Source of the DNA: GCA-2690565 sp002457235
GTDB taxonomy: Bacteria > Verrucomicrobiota > Verrucomicrobiia > Opitutales > Coraliomargaritaceae
Assembly: GCA_045565695.1 (NCBI GenBank)
Contig: JBJLEZ010000001.1
Span: 477,508-541,507, forward strand
DNA: 64,000 nt
Direction: 5' to 3'
Both the position numbers and the translations under genes were made by a program. Positions 56,199 to 64,000 of this stretch are shown here, piece by piece (position 1 is the stretch's first letter; each line of letters begins with the position of its first letter). Below the pieces are notes generated by a model. That model searched no databases. It was not told where the DNA came from and was given only the letters and a program-made list of their open reading frames with translations.

Positions 56199-57305
56199 TT
56201 AGTGAGCGTGTGCTAACTTGAATTTCTTAGTGGTTACTTGAGTCAACTGAATCCACTCGTTCCATGTTTTGTTTAAGTGTTTTTTCAGTTGTTTGATTTC
56301 AAGTTCCAAATGTGTCTTCTGAGCTTCGCTGACATTTTTTAGCTCTCTAATTTTATTATTTAAATTGAGAGAAGTGTCTTCGAATTGAGAGGAAAGGGTT
56401 TCTATTTTGTGACGCCATTCGGATGCGATTTCATCGACTTCATGACTGAGCCTTTCTAAAATAATTTTACGATCCTTAAGGACTAAGGATTTAAGAAGTA
56501 CTACAGAATTCACAGAGCGGAGATTTTTTGTGAAGCCAAATTTTGAGCTAATCCAAATGAGCCATTTAGTTGGGTCAAAGTGATACCAGCGAATGCCGTT
56601 TCTATAGTCTGCTGCAAAAGCGTGGTGATAGTTGTGATAACCTTCACCAAATGTTAGAACGGCAAGTGCCGCGTTATCAACGGCTGAAAGTTCTTTTGAA
56701 TAGGTTTTAGAACCAAAGGTATGACATAGCGAATTAATAAACCATGTGCAATGGTGTACCATAGCCATACGAAGCAGAAAGCCGTAGAAGAATGCAGCCA
56801 TAGGATCCATAAAGAAGCAGGCGACCCCAATGAGGATAGTATTCACTATAATTGCTAAGGGGATGTAGTATTTGTCTTGAAACATAACTCTTGGGTTACG
56901 CATAAGATCAGGAACTAAACTAGGATCAAATTTTCTCTCGTAATCAAATAACCATAAAATGTGTGCGTACCAGAAGCCTTTATCAATAGAGTAAGGATCT
57001 TCATCTGTATCCACGTGGTTGTGGTGAAGTCTGTGGTCAAAGCACCATTTAAGGGCAGACATCTCAAAAGCTAACAATGAAGTGAAAAGAATCGTCCATT
57101 CATAAAATGGATTAGCGTTGTACGATTTGTGTGAAAATAAGCGGTGGTAGCCAGCAGTTATAGAAATGCCTCCGATAAAATAGGTCACGAGGAAAAACCA
57201 AAATGCACCCCATGAAAAGACTGCGATTGCAGTTGGAATCAGTGCTATGATGGCAATGTGGTAGAGTGCCACAAAGATAAATATAGGCCAGTTGCGAATT
57301 TTCAT
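56199..57305 (-). CDS. Acyl-CoA/acyl-lipid delta-9-type fatty acid desaturase with C-terminal coiled coil
   Basis: The 368-residue membrane enzyme has the three His boxes of the stearoyl-CoA-type desaturases: HRLFSH (54-59), HRLHH (91-95) with HVDTDEDPYS, and HNYHH (224-228) in GEGYHNYHHAFAADYR, with paired hydrophobic spans between. It introduces double bonds into acyl chains using a di-iron centre. After the desaturase core (ends about residue 265) come about 100 residues rich in Glu, Lys, Leu and Ser (ILERLSHEVDEIASEWRHK, HLELEIKQLKKHLNK) predicted to form a coiled coil, which is unusual. It is a lone gene, divergent from gap. Confidence 0.9.
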   Translation of the reverse strand: MKIRNWPIFIFVALYHIAIIALIPTAIAVFSWGAFWFFLVTYFIGGISITAGYHRLFSHKSYNANPFYEWTILFTSLLAFEMSALKWCFDHRLHHNHVDTDEDPYSIDKGFWYAHILWLFDYERKFDPSLVPDLMRNPRVMFQDKYYIPLAIIVNTILIGVACFFMDPMAAFFYGFLLRMAMVHHCTWFINSLCHTFGSKTYSKELSAVDNAALAVLTFGEGYHNYHHAFAADYRNGIRWYHFDPTKWLIWISSKFGFTKNLRSVNSVVLLKSLVLKDRKIILERLSHEVDEIASEWRHKIETLSSQFEDTSLNLNNKIRELKNVSEAQKTHLELEIKQLKKHLNKTWNEWIQLTQVTTKKFKLAHAH

Positions 57306-57468
57306 ATGTTAGTTATTTGTAAATTTTTGCGATCCAATAGAGTCGTTTTCTTCGTAATTGCGGTTAGTGAAACAGAAATGTTGAAAAATGCAAGGATGCA
57401 GAAAATTATCATTTATTCCCAATTTTTTGCAATTCCTATGCAATTTTCTCATTTTTCTGCTTTAACTC

Positions 57469-57496
57469 TTGCATTGTCGATACAAGATAATAATAC
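57469..57496 (+). promoter_or_regulatory. gap: Candidate sigma-70 promoter of gap
   Basis: TTGCAT (57469-57474) and TAATAC (57491-57496) are spaced by 16 bases, 37 bases before the gap start codon. Upstream, TTGCA/TGCAA (57427-57443) is a short inverted repeat that might be an operator. Both are read by eye. Confidence 0.45.
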
Positions 57497-57532
57497 CTTC
57501 ACTTTCATTTTAATTACAAATTAATTATACAT

Positions 57533-58558
57533 ATGGCTACAAAAATAGGTATTAACGGGTTCGGCCGCATTGGCCGATTAGTGTTTCGTTCATTAGTTGA
57601 GAAAGGACTTCTTGGCTCAGAGATCGAGGTTGTTGCAATCAACGATCTAGTTCCAGCTGAGAATCTTGCTTACCTTTTAAAGTACGATACAACACAAGGA
57701 AAATTTAAAGGTACAGTTGAAACTAAGGGAGACGATACTTTAGTGGTCAATGGACATGAAATTAAAACATTGGCGTTAAGAGCGTCACCTTCTGAGTTAC
57801 CTTGGAAAGAGCACGGTGTGGATATCGTGATCGAATCAACAGGTTTGTTTGTTCAAGACACTCTTGCACAAGGGCATATTGAAGCAGGTGCTAAAAAAGT
57901 AATCATTTCGGCTCCAGGTAAAGGTGATGGCGTAAAAACTGTGGTATTGGGTGTGAATGATGACACACTTACTTCTGAAGATGTGCTTATTTCTAATGCA
58001 TCTTGTACAACCAATTGTTTGGCACCAATCACTAAGGTGATTCTTGAAAACTTTGGTATTGCAGAAGGACTTATGACAACGGTTCATAGTTATACTGCGA
58101 CACAGAAAACAGTAGATGGGCCTTCACCGAAGGATATGAAAGGTGGTAGAACTGCAGCCTTGAACATTATCCCATCAACAACAGGTGCGGCTAAAGCTGT
58201 GGGTCTTGTCCTTCCAGAAGTTCAAGGTAAGCTAACAGGCATGGCTTTCCGTGTACCAACACCAACTGTTTCAGTAGTCGATCTTACTGTGAAAACTGAA
58301 AAGAGCACCTCTTATGAAGAGATTTGTCAGAAAATGAAAGAAGCTTCTGAGGGATCACTTAAAGGGATTCTTGGTTATACAGAGGACGAGGTTGTTTCTT
58401 CAGACTTTATTCATGATGAAGCGAGTTCTGTTTTTGATGCGGGATCTGGTATCGGCTTAAGCGATACATTTTTCAAATTAGTTTCTTGGTATGACAATGA
58501 ATGGGGATATTCAAACAGAGTGGTTGAATTGCTTCAGAAGGTCAGCAAGTCTCTTTAA
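57533..58558 (+). CDS. gap: Glyceraldehyde-3-phosphate dehydrogenase
   Basis: The 341-residue enzyme oxidises glyceraldehyde-3-phosphate in glycolysis. It has KIGINGFGRIGRLVFRSL, D38 in VAINDLV indicating NAD preference, SNASCTTNCLAP with catalytic C158, HSYTATQKTVDGPSPKDMKG, and the C-terminal SWYDNEWGYSNRVVELL. The start follows an A/T-rich leader. It is the first of the glycolytic genes gap-pgk-tpiA, but is separated from pgk by a strong hairpin. Confidence 0.97.
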   Translation: MATKIGINGFGRIGRLVFRSLVEKGLLGSEIEVVAINDLVPAENLAYLLKYDTTQGKFKGTVETKGDDTLVVNGHEIKTLALRASPSELPWKEHGVDIVIESTGLFVQDTLAQGHIEAGAKKVIISAPGKGDGVKTVVLGVNDDTLTSEDVLISNASCTTNCLAPITKVILENFGIAEGLMTTVHSYTATQKTVDGPSPKDMKGGRTAALNIIPSTTGAAKAVGLVLPEVQGKLTGMAFRVPTPTVSVVDLTVKTEKSTSYEEICQKMKEASEGSLKGILGYTEDEVVSSDFIHDEASSVFDAGSGIGLSDTFFKLVSWYDNEWGYSNRVVELLQKVSKSL

Positions 58559-58577
58559 TTTTAAGACACTTTAATCT

Positions 58578-58623
58578 AACAGTGCATCGCAGTAATTAGA
58601 TTATTGCGATGCACTGTTTTCTT
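58578..58623 (+). terminator. Strong hairpin terminator between gap and pgk
   Basis: AACAGTGCATCGCA (58578-58591) pairs with TGCGATGCACTGTT (58605-58618), 14 perfect pairs, followed by TTCTTTT. An overlapping alternative stem, TAATCTAA (58572-58579) with TTAGATTA (58596-58603), is also possible and would compete for bases 58578-58579. Confidence 0.85.
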
Positions 58624-58653
58624 TTCTAATTTTTTGCAAAATTTTCTTTTATT

Positions 58654-59850
58654 ATGTCTATACAAACTATCAAAGATGTAGATCTGTCAGGCAAACGAGT
58701 GCTTGTACGATGTGACTTTAATGTGCCATTGAAAGATGGGGTTATTACCGATGATTCTCGAATAGATGCTGCGATTCCTACCATCCAGTATTTGGTTGAT
58801 CAATCAGCTCGTGTCATCTTGTGCAGTCACCTAGGTCGTCCTAAAGGTCAGCAGGTAGCAGAGATGAGTTTAGCGCCAGTAGCGGAGGCCTTATCCAGTA
58901 AAATGAAGCTTCCAGTAACTTTTGTTGAAGATTGTGTAGGACCCGAGGTTGAAGCAGAAGTAGCAAAAATCGGCGAAGGAGAAATCGCATTATTAGAAAA
59001 TGTTCGTTTTTATGCTGCTGAAGAAGCAAATGGGGCAGAGTTTGCCGCATCACTTGCTGAATTAGCAGATGCTTTTGTGAATGATGCTTTTGGAACAGCT
59101 CACCGTGCCCATGCGTCAACACACGGTGTGACACAGCATTTGTCTCCTTGTGTGAGTGGATTCTTAATTGAAAAAGAATTAGCCTACTTAGGTGAAAAGA
59201 CCGCCACGCCAGAGAGACCCTTTACCGTGATACTTGGCGGTGCTAAAGTATCGGATAAGATTCAGGTGATAGATGCTTTGTTGGAGAAAGCAGACACAAT
59301 TATTATTGGTGGAGCGATGGCTTACACATTTGCGTTAGCCGAAGGCAGAACGATTGGAGAATCCTTGAGTGAGCCAGACTATGTAGAGACAGCGAAGTCT
59401 GCCTTAGCAAAAGCTAAAGAAAAAGGGGTACGCTTTATTCTACCTTTAGACAATCTAGCAGTTAAGGATTTAGATTTTGGTGCAGGTACATTCAGTGATT
59501 CACAATATTTTGAAGGCAATATCGAAGATGGCTGGGAAGGCGTGGATATCGGACCAAAGAGTATCGCATTATTTAAAGAAGTAGTCGCCTCAGCAAAAAC
59601 TGTTTTGTGGAATGGTCCTATGGGCATATTTGAAATCGATGCCTGCAATAAAGGAACGTTTGCCGTAGCCGAAACAATTGCCGAGAGTGATGCGATTTCC
59701 ATCATTGGTGGTGGTGATTCGGTTAAAGCGATTAAAATGTCTGGATTTTCGGATTCCGTTACATTTATGAGTACAGGGGGCGGAGCCTCTCTTGAATTTT
59801 TAGAAGGTAAAGTATTGCCTGGAGTCGATGCTTTAGATAAAAAAGCATAA
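58654..59850 (+). CDS. pgk: Phosphoglycerate kinase
   Basis: The 398-residue enzyme makes ATP from 1,3-bisphosphoglycerate. The N-terminal domain has RVLVRCDFNVPLKDGVITDD, SRIDAAIPTIQYL, LCSHLGRPKGQ, and FGTAHRAHASTHGV; the C-terminal nucleotide domain has ILGGAKVSDKIQVIDALLEK, WNGPMGIFE and SIIGGGDSVKAIKMSG. The length is typical. It follows the gap terminator and runs into tpiA with a 25-base gap. Confidence 0.97.
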   Translation: MSIQTIKDVDLSGKRVLVRCDFNVPLKDGVITDDSRIDAAIPTIQYLVDQSARVILCSHLGRPKGQQVAEMSLAPVAEALSSKMKLPVTFVEDCVGPEVEAEVAKIGEGEIALLENVRFYAAEEANGAEFAASLAELADAFVNDAFGTAHRAHASTHGVTQHLSPCVSGFLIEKELAYLGEKTATPERPFTVILGGAKVSDKIQVIDALLEKADTIIIGGAMAYTFALAEGRTIGESLSEPDYVETAKSALAKAKEKGVRFILPLDNLAVKDLDFGAGTFSDSQYFEGNIEDGWEGVDIGPKSIALFKEVVASAKTVLWNGPMGIFEIDACNKGTFAVAETIAESDAISIIGGGDSVKAIKMSGFSDSVTFMSTGGGASLEFLEGKVLPGVDALDKKA

Positions 59851-59875
59851 TAACAAATTTATTTATTTTATTGAT

Positions 59876-60655
59876 ATGAGTACATTAGCACGAAAATTAC
59901 TAATCGCTGGAAACTGGAAGATGAATTTAAATTCATCTGAAGCTTCAGAATTAGCAGACAGTATTGTCAACCAAGTGGGGACACAAATGGAAGTCGCTGT
60001 TTGCGTATGCCCAACTTATACTTCTTTAGAGTCAGTTTCAAAAAAAGTGGTTGATTCAAATATTGCTTTAGGTGCTCAAAATATGTATCACGAAAATTCA
60101 GGTGCTTTTACTGGTGAGATTTCTGCAGAAATGCTACGCCATTTATTTGTTAATTTTGTCATCTTAGGCCACAGCGAACGTCGCCAGTTTTTTGGTGAGA
60201 CAGACAGTGATGTGAATAAGAAAACATTAGCCGCTTTAGAGGCTAGCTTGAAGCCAATTGTTTGCGTAGGAGAATCTTTAGAAGAACGTGAGTCTGGACA
60301 GTTAGAAAGTGTCATTGAATCACAAGTCAAGGGAGCTTTGCAAAATGTTAGCCCAAATCATGCCGATCAATTAGTGATTGCTTATGAGCCGATCTGGGCG
60401 ATTGGTACTGGTAAAACTGCAACTCCTGAAGATGCAGAAGCAGTACATGCATTCATTCGCAAATTACTGATCGAGTTACTCGGAGAAGAAGCGGCTGGTA
60501 AAATTCGCATCTTATATGGTGGTTCAATGAAGCCAGAAAATGCCGAAGAATTATTAGCACAAGAAAATATTGATGGAGGATTAATCGGAGGAGCTTCCTT
60601 AAAAGCCCACGCTTTCACTTCAATTGTTGAGAGTGCGATTAAATTGGCCTCTTAA
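59876..60655 (+). CDS. tpiA: Triosephosphate isomerase
   Basis: The 259-residue enzyme interconverts dihydroxyacetone phosphate and glyceraldehyde-3-phosphate. The catalytic residues are all visible: K15 in IAGNWKMNLN, H99 in FVILGHSERRQFFGET, and E171 in AYEPIWAIGTGKTATPEDAE. The phosphate-binding ILYGGSMKPENAEELL and GLIGGASLKAHAF end the barrel. It lies between pgk and trmL, probably in one transcript. Confidence 0.97.
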   Translation: MSTLARKLLIAGNWKMNLNSSEASELADSIVNQVGTQMEVAVCVCPTYTSLESVSKKVVDSNIALGAQNMYHENSGAFTGEISAEMLRHLFVNFVILGHSERRQFFGETDSDVNKKTLAALEASLKPIVCVGESLEERESGQLESVIESQVKGALQNVSPNHADQLVIAYEPIWAIGTGKTATPEDAEAVHAFIRKLLIELLGEEAAGKIRILYGGSMKPENAEELLAQENIDGGLIGGASLKAHAFTSIVESAIKLAS

Positions 60656-60675
60656 TTCACTGTCTCATTTGTTCG

Positions 60676-61134
60676 ATGCTTCACATCGTACTCTATAATC
60701 CAGAGATCCCCCAAAATACGGGCAACATTGGTCGTCTCTGTGCGGTTTCTAATATTCGTTTGCATTTGATTCGTCCGCTCGGCTTCACCATAACTGATCG
60801 CTATTTGAAACGCAGTGGTATGGATTATTGGGAATCTTTGGATAAGCATATCCATGACGACTGGGAGAGTTTTTTAAAGAGTGAGTTTGCACCCAAGACT
60901 TTGTGGCTCTTCACCACAAAGTCGGATACGATTTATTGGGAGGCTCAATTCGAAGACGATGCAGGGCTCGTTTTTGGCAGTGAAGGTTTTGGAGTACCAG
61001 ATTGGTTGCACGATCAATTATCCGAACGCAGAGTGACCATTCCTCATGCCAATAAAGAAATGCGCTCTTTAAATCTCGCCACTTCCGTAGGCATCGGAGC
61101 CTTTGAGGCCTTGCGTCAAATCAGCACACGCTAA
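60676..61134 (+). CDS. trmL: tRNA (cytidine/uridine-34-2'-O)-methyltransferase TrmL
   Basis: The 152-residue SPOUT methyltransferase modifies the wobble base of tRNA-Leu isoacceptors. It has HIVLYNPEIPQNTGNIGRLC (about residues 3-22), LHLIRPLGFTITDRYLKRSG, and the knot region AGLVFGSEGFGVPDWL with IPHANKEMRSLNLATSVGIG. The length is that of YibK/TrmL. It is 20 bases after tpiA and converges with waaA. Confidence 0.93.
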   Translation: MLHIVLYNPEIPQNTGNIGRLCAVSNIRLHLIRPLGFTITDRYLKRSGMDYWESLDKHIHDDWESFLKSEFAPKTLWLFTTKSDTIYWEAQFEDDAGLVFGSEGFGVPDWLHDQLSERRVTIPHANKEMRSLNLATSVGIGAFEALRQISTR

Positions 61135-61152
61135 AGGGGAGGCGAATGGCTT

Positions 61153-62478
61153 CTAAGAAAGCTTCAGTGTTTGAAGAATCGCATTTCCAATATCTGCGAT
61201 GATTCCTTTATTTGCTTCATGCCAATTAAGACCTGCTTCTTTCATCTGACCTCTAGTCTGTGAATCTTTGGCTAGTCGAAGAACCTGCTCATTCAGTTCA
61301 CTTTGTGAGGAGATGCATCGTGCGGCACCCACCTCAAGGAGTTCACCACTGATTGTTTTGAAATTCGACATATTTGGTCCGAAGAGAATCGGAATTCCTT
61401 GCGCGACTGCTTCAATCGGAGTTTGCCCACCGTCATTCGGCGGCATACTTTTCCCAATAAAGGCCAGATCAGCAAGTTTGAGTAAGTGCACTAGATTCCC
61501 TGTAGTGTCTGAAAAGAAGATGGCTTGATTCGAGTCGTTATTGATTGGGAGATTTCCGGAATCTCCATTGGCTGAAGACCATGAAAGTGGCTGTTCATTC
61601 AAAAGTTTTTGAATCGCTTCTCGGCGTTCAACATGCCGAGGCACCAAAATTAATTCACAAGGGATACCCGCATCAAGGCAGTACTTTTGTGCATTGAGCA
61701 ACAGAGTTTCTTCGCCCGGCCAAGTCGATGCCCCGATCAAGGTAAATGGGTTTTCCGTTGAGTCATTGTTTCGCTCAAAGCCCATCGTTTGCAACTGAGC
61801 ACATTTATCTTCAAGAGACAGTGCTGGGCCAAAATCCACATCTAATTTAATATTTCCAATTCTCTCTTCAGGTATCGCTCCCAAGTCAGAAAAGCGATCA
61901 TAGTCAATTTGTGTCGCACAATAGATCGTTTCGATTGTTTCGATGAAATAACGAGCTATGAAATGAAATCGCTTGAGCCTCGCATAGGAACGATCCGATA
62001 AACGAGCATTGATAAGAAAGACAGGCACACTTTTTTTAGAAGCTTGATGTAAGTGCTCTGGCCATAATTCGCTTTCGGCTAAGATCACCACATCGGGTTG
62101 AATCCTCGACCAAGCCAAAGTAGAGCAGAGCCAAAAATCCATTGGGAATAGACCAATCCCTGAGCTGATATCTGAATAACGCTTTTTCGCTTCCTTGTAT
62201 CCCGTACTCGTTGTCGTGGTCAAAATGATTTCAACATCAGCCGATGCATGGAGCTGTCTGATCAATGGTTCAATGGCTAGAACTTCACCCACGCTCACCG
62301 CTTGTACCCAAATCCGTTTCTTAGTTCGATCCTTCACTGTATGGGAAATTTTCGGAAAAAAGCCCAAATACTGAGGCCATTGACGGATCTTTTTGTCACG
62401 GCGTAACTTACGGCGCAGATAAAAAGGAGCGAATAATAGAAATATTGGTAAAAAAAATAATCTATAAAAAAAGATCAT
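61153..62478 (-). CDS. waaA: 3-deoxy-D-manno-octulosonic acid (Kdo) transferase
   Basis: The 441-residue glycosyltransferase adds Kdo to the lipid A precursor. It has an N-terminal membrane anchor (FYRLFFLPIFLLFAPFYLRR), the GT30 motif WVQAVSVGEVLAIEPLIRQL, LTTTTSTGYKEAKKRY, ILAESELWPEHLHQA with the catalytic Glu, LIGASTWPGEETLLL, and the nucleotide-binding LADLAFIGKSMPPNDGGQTP with EAVAQGIPILFGPNM. It sits at the inner face of the inner membrane. KdsD earlier in the window supplies the same pathway. Confidence 0.94.
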   Translation of the reverse strand: MIFFYRLFFLPIFLLFAPFYLRRKLRRDKKIRQWPQYLGFFPKISHTVKDRTKKRIWVQAVSVGEVLAIEPLIRQLHASADVEIILTTTTSTGYKEAKKRYSDISSGIGLFPMDFWLCSTLAWSRIQPDVVILAESELWPEHLHQASKKSVPVFLINARLSDRSYARLKRFHFIARYFIETIETIYCATQIDYDRFSDLGAIPEERIGNIKLDVDFGPALSLEDKCAQLQTMGFERNNDSTENPFTLIGASTWPGEETLLLNAQKYCLDAGIPCELILVPRHVERREAIQKLLNEQPLSWSSANGDSGNLPINNDSNQAIFFSDTTGNLVHLLKLADLAFIGKSMPPNDGGQTPIEAVAQGIPILFGPNMSNFKTISGELLEVGAARCISSQSELNEQVLRLAKDSQTRGQMKEAGLNWHEANKGIIADIGNAILQTLKLS

Positions 62479-62660
62479 AACAAACGGCTTTTAGTCTTTA
62501 AATGAATAATCTTTTATCCGCTAATTTTTCCAAGTGTTTTCTTACAAACTTTGAAAAAATCTACCCACCAAGTATCTTTGTTTATTGCTTGAACTCTTTT
62601 CATAAGGCAATTTTAGTAGATTCCTTACGCATTATAAAAGCCATAAATTTAGAGCGAATA

Positions 62661-62747
<87 letters not shown>

Positions 62748-62750
<3 letters not shown>

Positions 62751-62770
62751 TTTTATACCGCATAAAATGG
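62748..62770. repeat. Perfect inverted repeat at the tRNA-Ser 3' end (candidate att core or terminator)
   Basis: CCATTTTAT (62748-62756) and ATAAAATGG (62762-62770) are perfect inverted repeats with a 5-base spacer ACCGC; the left arm begins on the tRNA CCA. The geometry fits either a tyrosine-recombinase core site or a tRNA terminator (it is followed by GGGTTTT). Confidence 0.5.
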
Positions 62771-62793
62771 GGGTTTTGGTAAAAATGTAAACA

Positions 62794-62815
62794 AAAACAC
62801 CCCGAAAACACCCCG
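62794..62815 (+). repeat. Two tandem 11-bp repeats upstream of the integrase
   Basis: AAAACACCCCG occurs twice in tandem (62794-62804 and 62805-62815), between the tRNA end and the integrase promoter. Such short direct repeats near att sites are often arm-type integrase or excisionase binding sites; that role is inferred. Confidence 0.45.
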
Positions 62816-62820
62816 ATTGT

Positions 62821-62849
62821 TTGACTTTTGGAATTTAAAATCCTATTCT
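62821..62849 (+). promoter_or_regulatory. Promoter of the integrase gene, probably leaderless transcript
   Basis: TTGACT (62821-62826), a 17-base spacer and TATTCT (62844-62849) form a good sigma-70 promoter. The expected start of transcription, about 7 bases on, coincides with the integrase ATG at 62856. Confidence 0.65.
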
Positions 62850-62855
62850 AGTCTT

Positions 62856-64000
62856 ATGGTTAAAGTTAATCAGAATTATAAAGAAGAGTACCCAAGAGGT
62901 AGCGGACATAAACTTATTGCCAAGAAGAAGACAGATGGAACTTGGTGTTATAGACTGTCGATCGGAAAGAAAATAACCAAAGGCAAAAGAATACTCAAAG
63001 AGCGGGTAGACTTGAAAGAGTTAAAGGAGTTATCAAAAGATTATCTAGAGGCTCGAAACAATACTGGTGCTTTATGGAGTAAAGTAAGAGATACGGATAA
63101 AGCAGATCTTATAAGATTATATACAAAGCTTTACGATCGAGGCATATCTCCAGATAAGTATGATCTATTAGATCCTCTTCTTGATGAAATGATTACAGAA
63201 GACAAAATGCTTTCAGAAGTTATTGAAAGTTTAATGATAAAAAGAGCTACAAGGGGCAATGCTTACGACACGGATAGAACTGCGAGATCTAGGTATAATT
63301 GTATTTTAAGGGGTCTTGGTGATATAGAGGTTAGAAAGATTAATGAAAATGTAATGTGCGACTGGTTTGAGGAACTTGAAGACATAGCGGTCAGAACAAA
63401 AGAAAACTATCTAGACACCTTGTGTGAGATTATGAATCACGCTGAAAAAAAGAGATGGCTAAAAGTAAACTATGTTAGCGAATTAGACTATGGAGATAGA
63501 AGAAGTCTTACTGGTTTCTGTGAAGAGAATGAGACTGACATCAAGGTCATGCCAGTAGAGATTGTTAAGAAGCTTTTGAAATACTCTTTAAAGAACGAAG
63601 AGAAGTACCGATTGACAGGAAAAATTATACTTGGAGTTTTTTGTGGAGTACGAGTTACAGAAGTAAATAAAATCAAATGGAGTCACGTAGAGTTCGACAA
63701 AAAGAATGTGGTGATTCCAAAATCTATCGCAAAAAAAAGAAGATTAAGAAACATAGATCTTCCAGACAATGCGATAGCTTGGCTTAAGAAATTACCAAAG
63801 AAAACTTACAGAAACTTCGTAGGAAAAGGTAAAAGAGAAACTGGAAAGTTTGTTGTAGATAATCACGCCCGAGGTAGTTCAGCAGAGCGATGGACAGAAT
63901 TCTGGAGAGCTTTCGTAAAAGATGAGGATCTATCCTATGGAGATTGGGGTAGAGAGTTTAAAAATGCATTAAGACATCAGTACGGATCAATGCACTATGA
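62856..64000 (+). CDS. Site-specific tyrosine recombinase (integrase), 3' end outside window
   Basis: The frame from ATG 62856 is open to the window end (381 codons seen). The N-terminus has an arm-type-like basic region (YPRGSGHKLIAKKKTDGTW), then a SAM-like core-binding domain (about 115-205), and the catalytic domain with Arg I, R266, in ILGVFCGVRVTEVNKIKWSH, the Lys strand VVIPKSIAKKRRLRNIDLP, and box II NALRHQYGSMHY with R373-H374. The first His of HxxR is Asn (N370). The tyrosine is not yet reached. The gene uses AGA for arginine far more than its neighbours, a sign of transfer, and it abuts tRNA-Ser. Confidence 0.88.
   Translation, partial: MVKVNQNYKEEYPRGSGHKLIAKKKTDGTWCYRLSIGKKITKGKRILKERVDLKELKELSKDYLEARNNTGALWSKVRDTDKADLIRLYTKLYDRGISPDKYDLLDPLLDEMITEDKMLSEVIESLMIKRATRGNAYDTDRTARSRYNCILRGLGDIEVRKINENVMCDWFEELEDIAVRTKENYLDTLCEIMNHAEKKRWLKVNYVSELDYGDRRSLTGFCEENETDIKVMPVEIVKKLLKYSLKNEEKYRLTGKIILGVFCGVRVTEVNKIKWSHVEFDKKNVVIPKSIAKKRRLRNIDLPDNAIAWLKKLPKKTYRNFVGKGKRETGKFVVDNHARGSSAERWTEFWRAFVKDEDLSYGDWGREFKNALRHQYGSMHY

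Overview
The window is 64 kb of bacterial chromosome with roughly 40% G+C and tightly packed genes. It has RNase P RNA of the bacterial A type, an RF2 gene with the autoregulatory +1 frameshift, a Kdo/LPS pathway (KdsD, WaaA), a type II secretion operon, a eukaryote-type glutamine synthetase II and single-chain glycyl-tRNA synthetase. Small ribosomal protein S11 has an acidic N-terminal extension and L17 an acidic C-terminal tail. Taken together this best fits a Gram-negative member of the PVC group, most likely Verrucomicrobiota (Opitutae-like). That assignment is inference; no 16S gene is present.

Layout. 1-6.5 kb: the end of the spc operon and the alpha operon (rpsE', rplO, secY, map, rpsM, rpsK, rpsD, rpoA, rplQ), closed by a terminator. 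6.6-9.6 kb: an aminotransferase / nucleotide-sugar dehydratase pair for an amino-dideoxy sugar. 9.6-13.4 kb: a lipid-modifying module (CFA synthase, FAD oxidoreductase, DUF1365) divergent from a SnoaL-like gene. 13.4-23 kb: glnII, a miniature kinase-like gene with a PP2C phosphatase, glyQS, an acyltransferase, a histone-H1-tailed protein, rnpB, rpsT, a degenerate pseudouridine synthase, a 31-residue ribosome-type peptide, kdsD and a LOG-family gene. 23-33.6 kb: smc, guaA, hisDCBH, gltA. 33.7-42 kb: a membrane protein, stand-alone coaB, a PAS histidine kinase, prfB, an unidentified 486-residue protein and glycogen phosphorylase. 42.2-50.2 kb: tRNA-Cys and a minus-strand type II secretion operon (gspG-H-I-J-K-L-M-D and a GspC-like gene). 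50.3-57.3 kb: tsaE, thiL, xth, mnmA, a pullulanase-type debranching enzyme and a fatty acid desaturase. 57.5-62.5 kb: gap-pgk-tpiA-trmL and waaA. 62.66-64 kb: tRNA-Ser(GGA) followed by a tyrosine recombinase that runs off the window, the left edge of an integrated element.

How the genes fit together: most of the window is housekeeping. Glycogen phosphorylase and the debranching enzyme would feed the lower glycolysis genes gap-pgk-tpiA. The secretion operon carries the pseudopilus, the inner-membrane platform proteins and the secretin, but no GspE ATPase or GspF. Two of its genes look irregular: gspL has no normal start codon and gspH appears frameshifted.

The points most worth a second look are the gspL/gspH anomalies, the tRNA-Ser integration edge with a perfect inverted repeat at the tRNA end, the miniature kinase/PP2C pair, the pseudouridine synthase that lost its catalytic Asp, the H1-tail/starch-binding-like fusion, and a sharp strand-composition flip at about 36.4 kb. 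I did not find an obviously new defence or mobile system inside the window; the integrated element beyond 64 kb is where accessory cargo would be expected.
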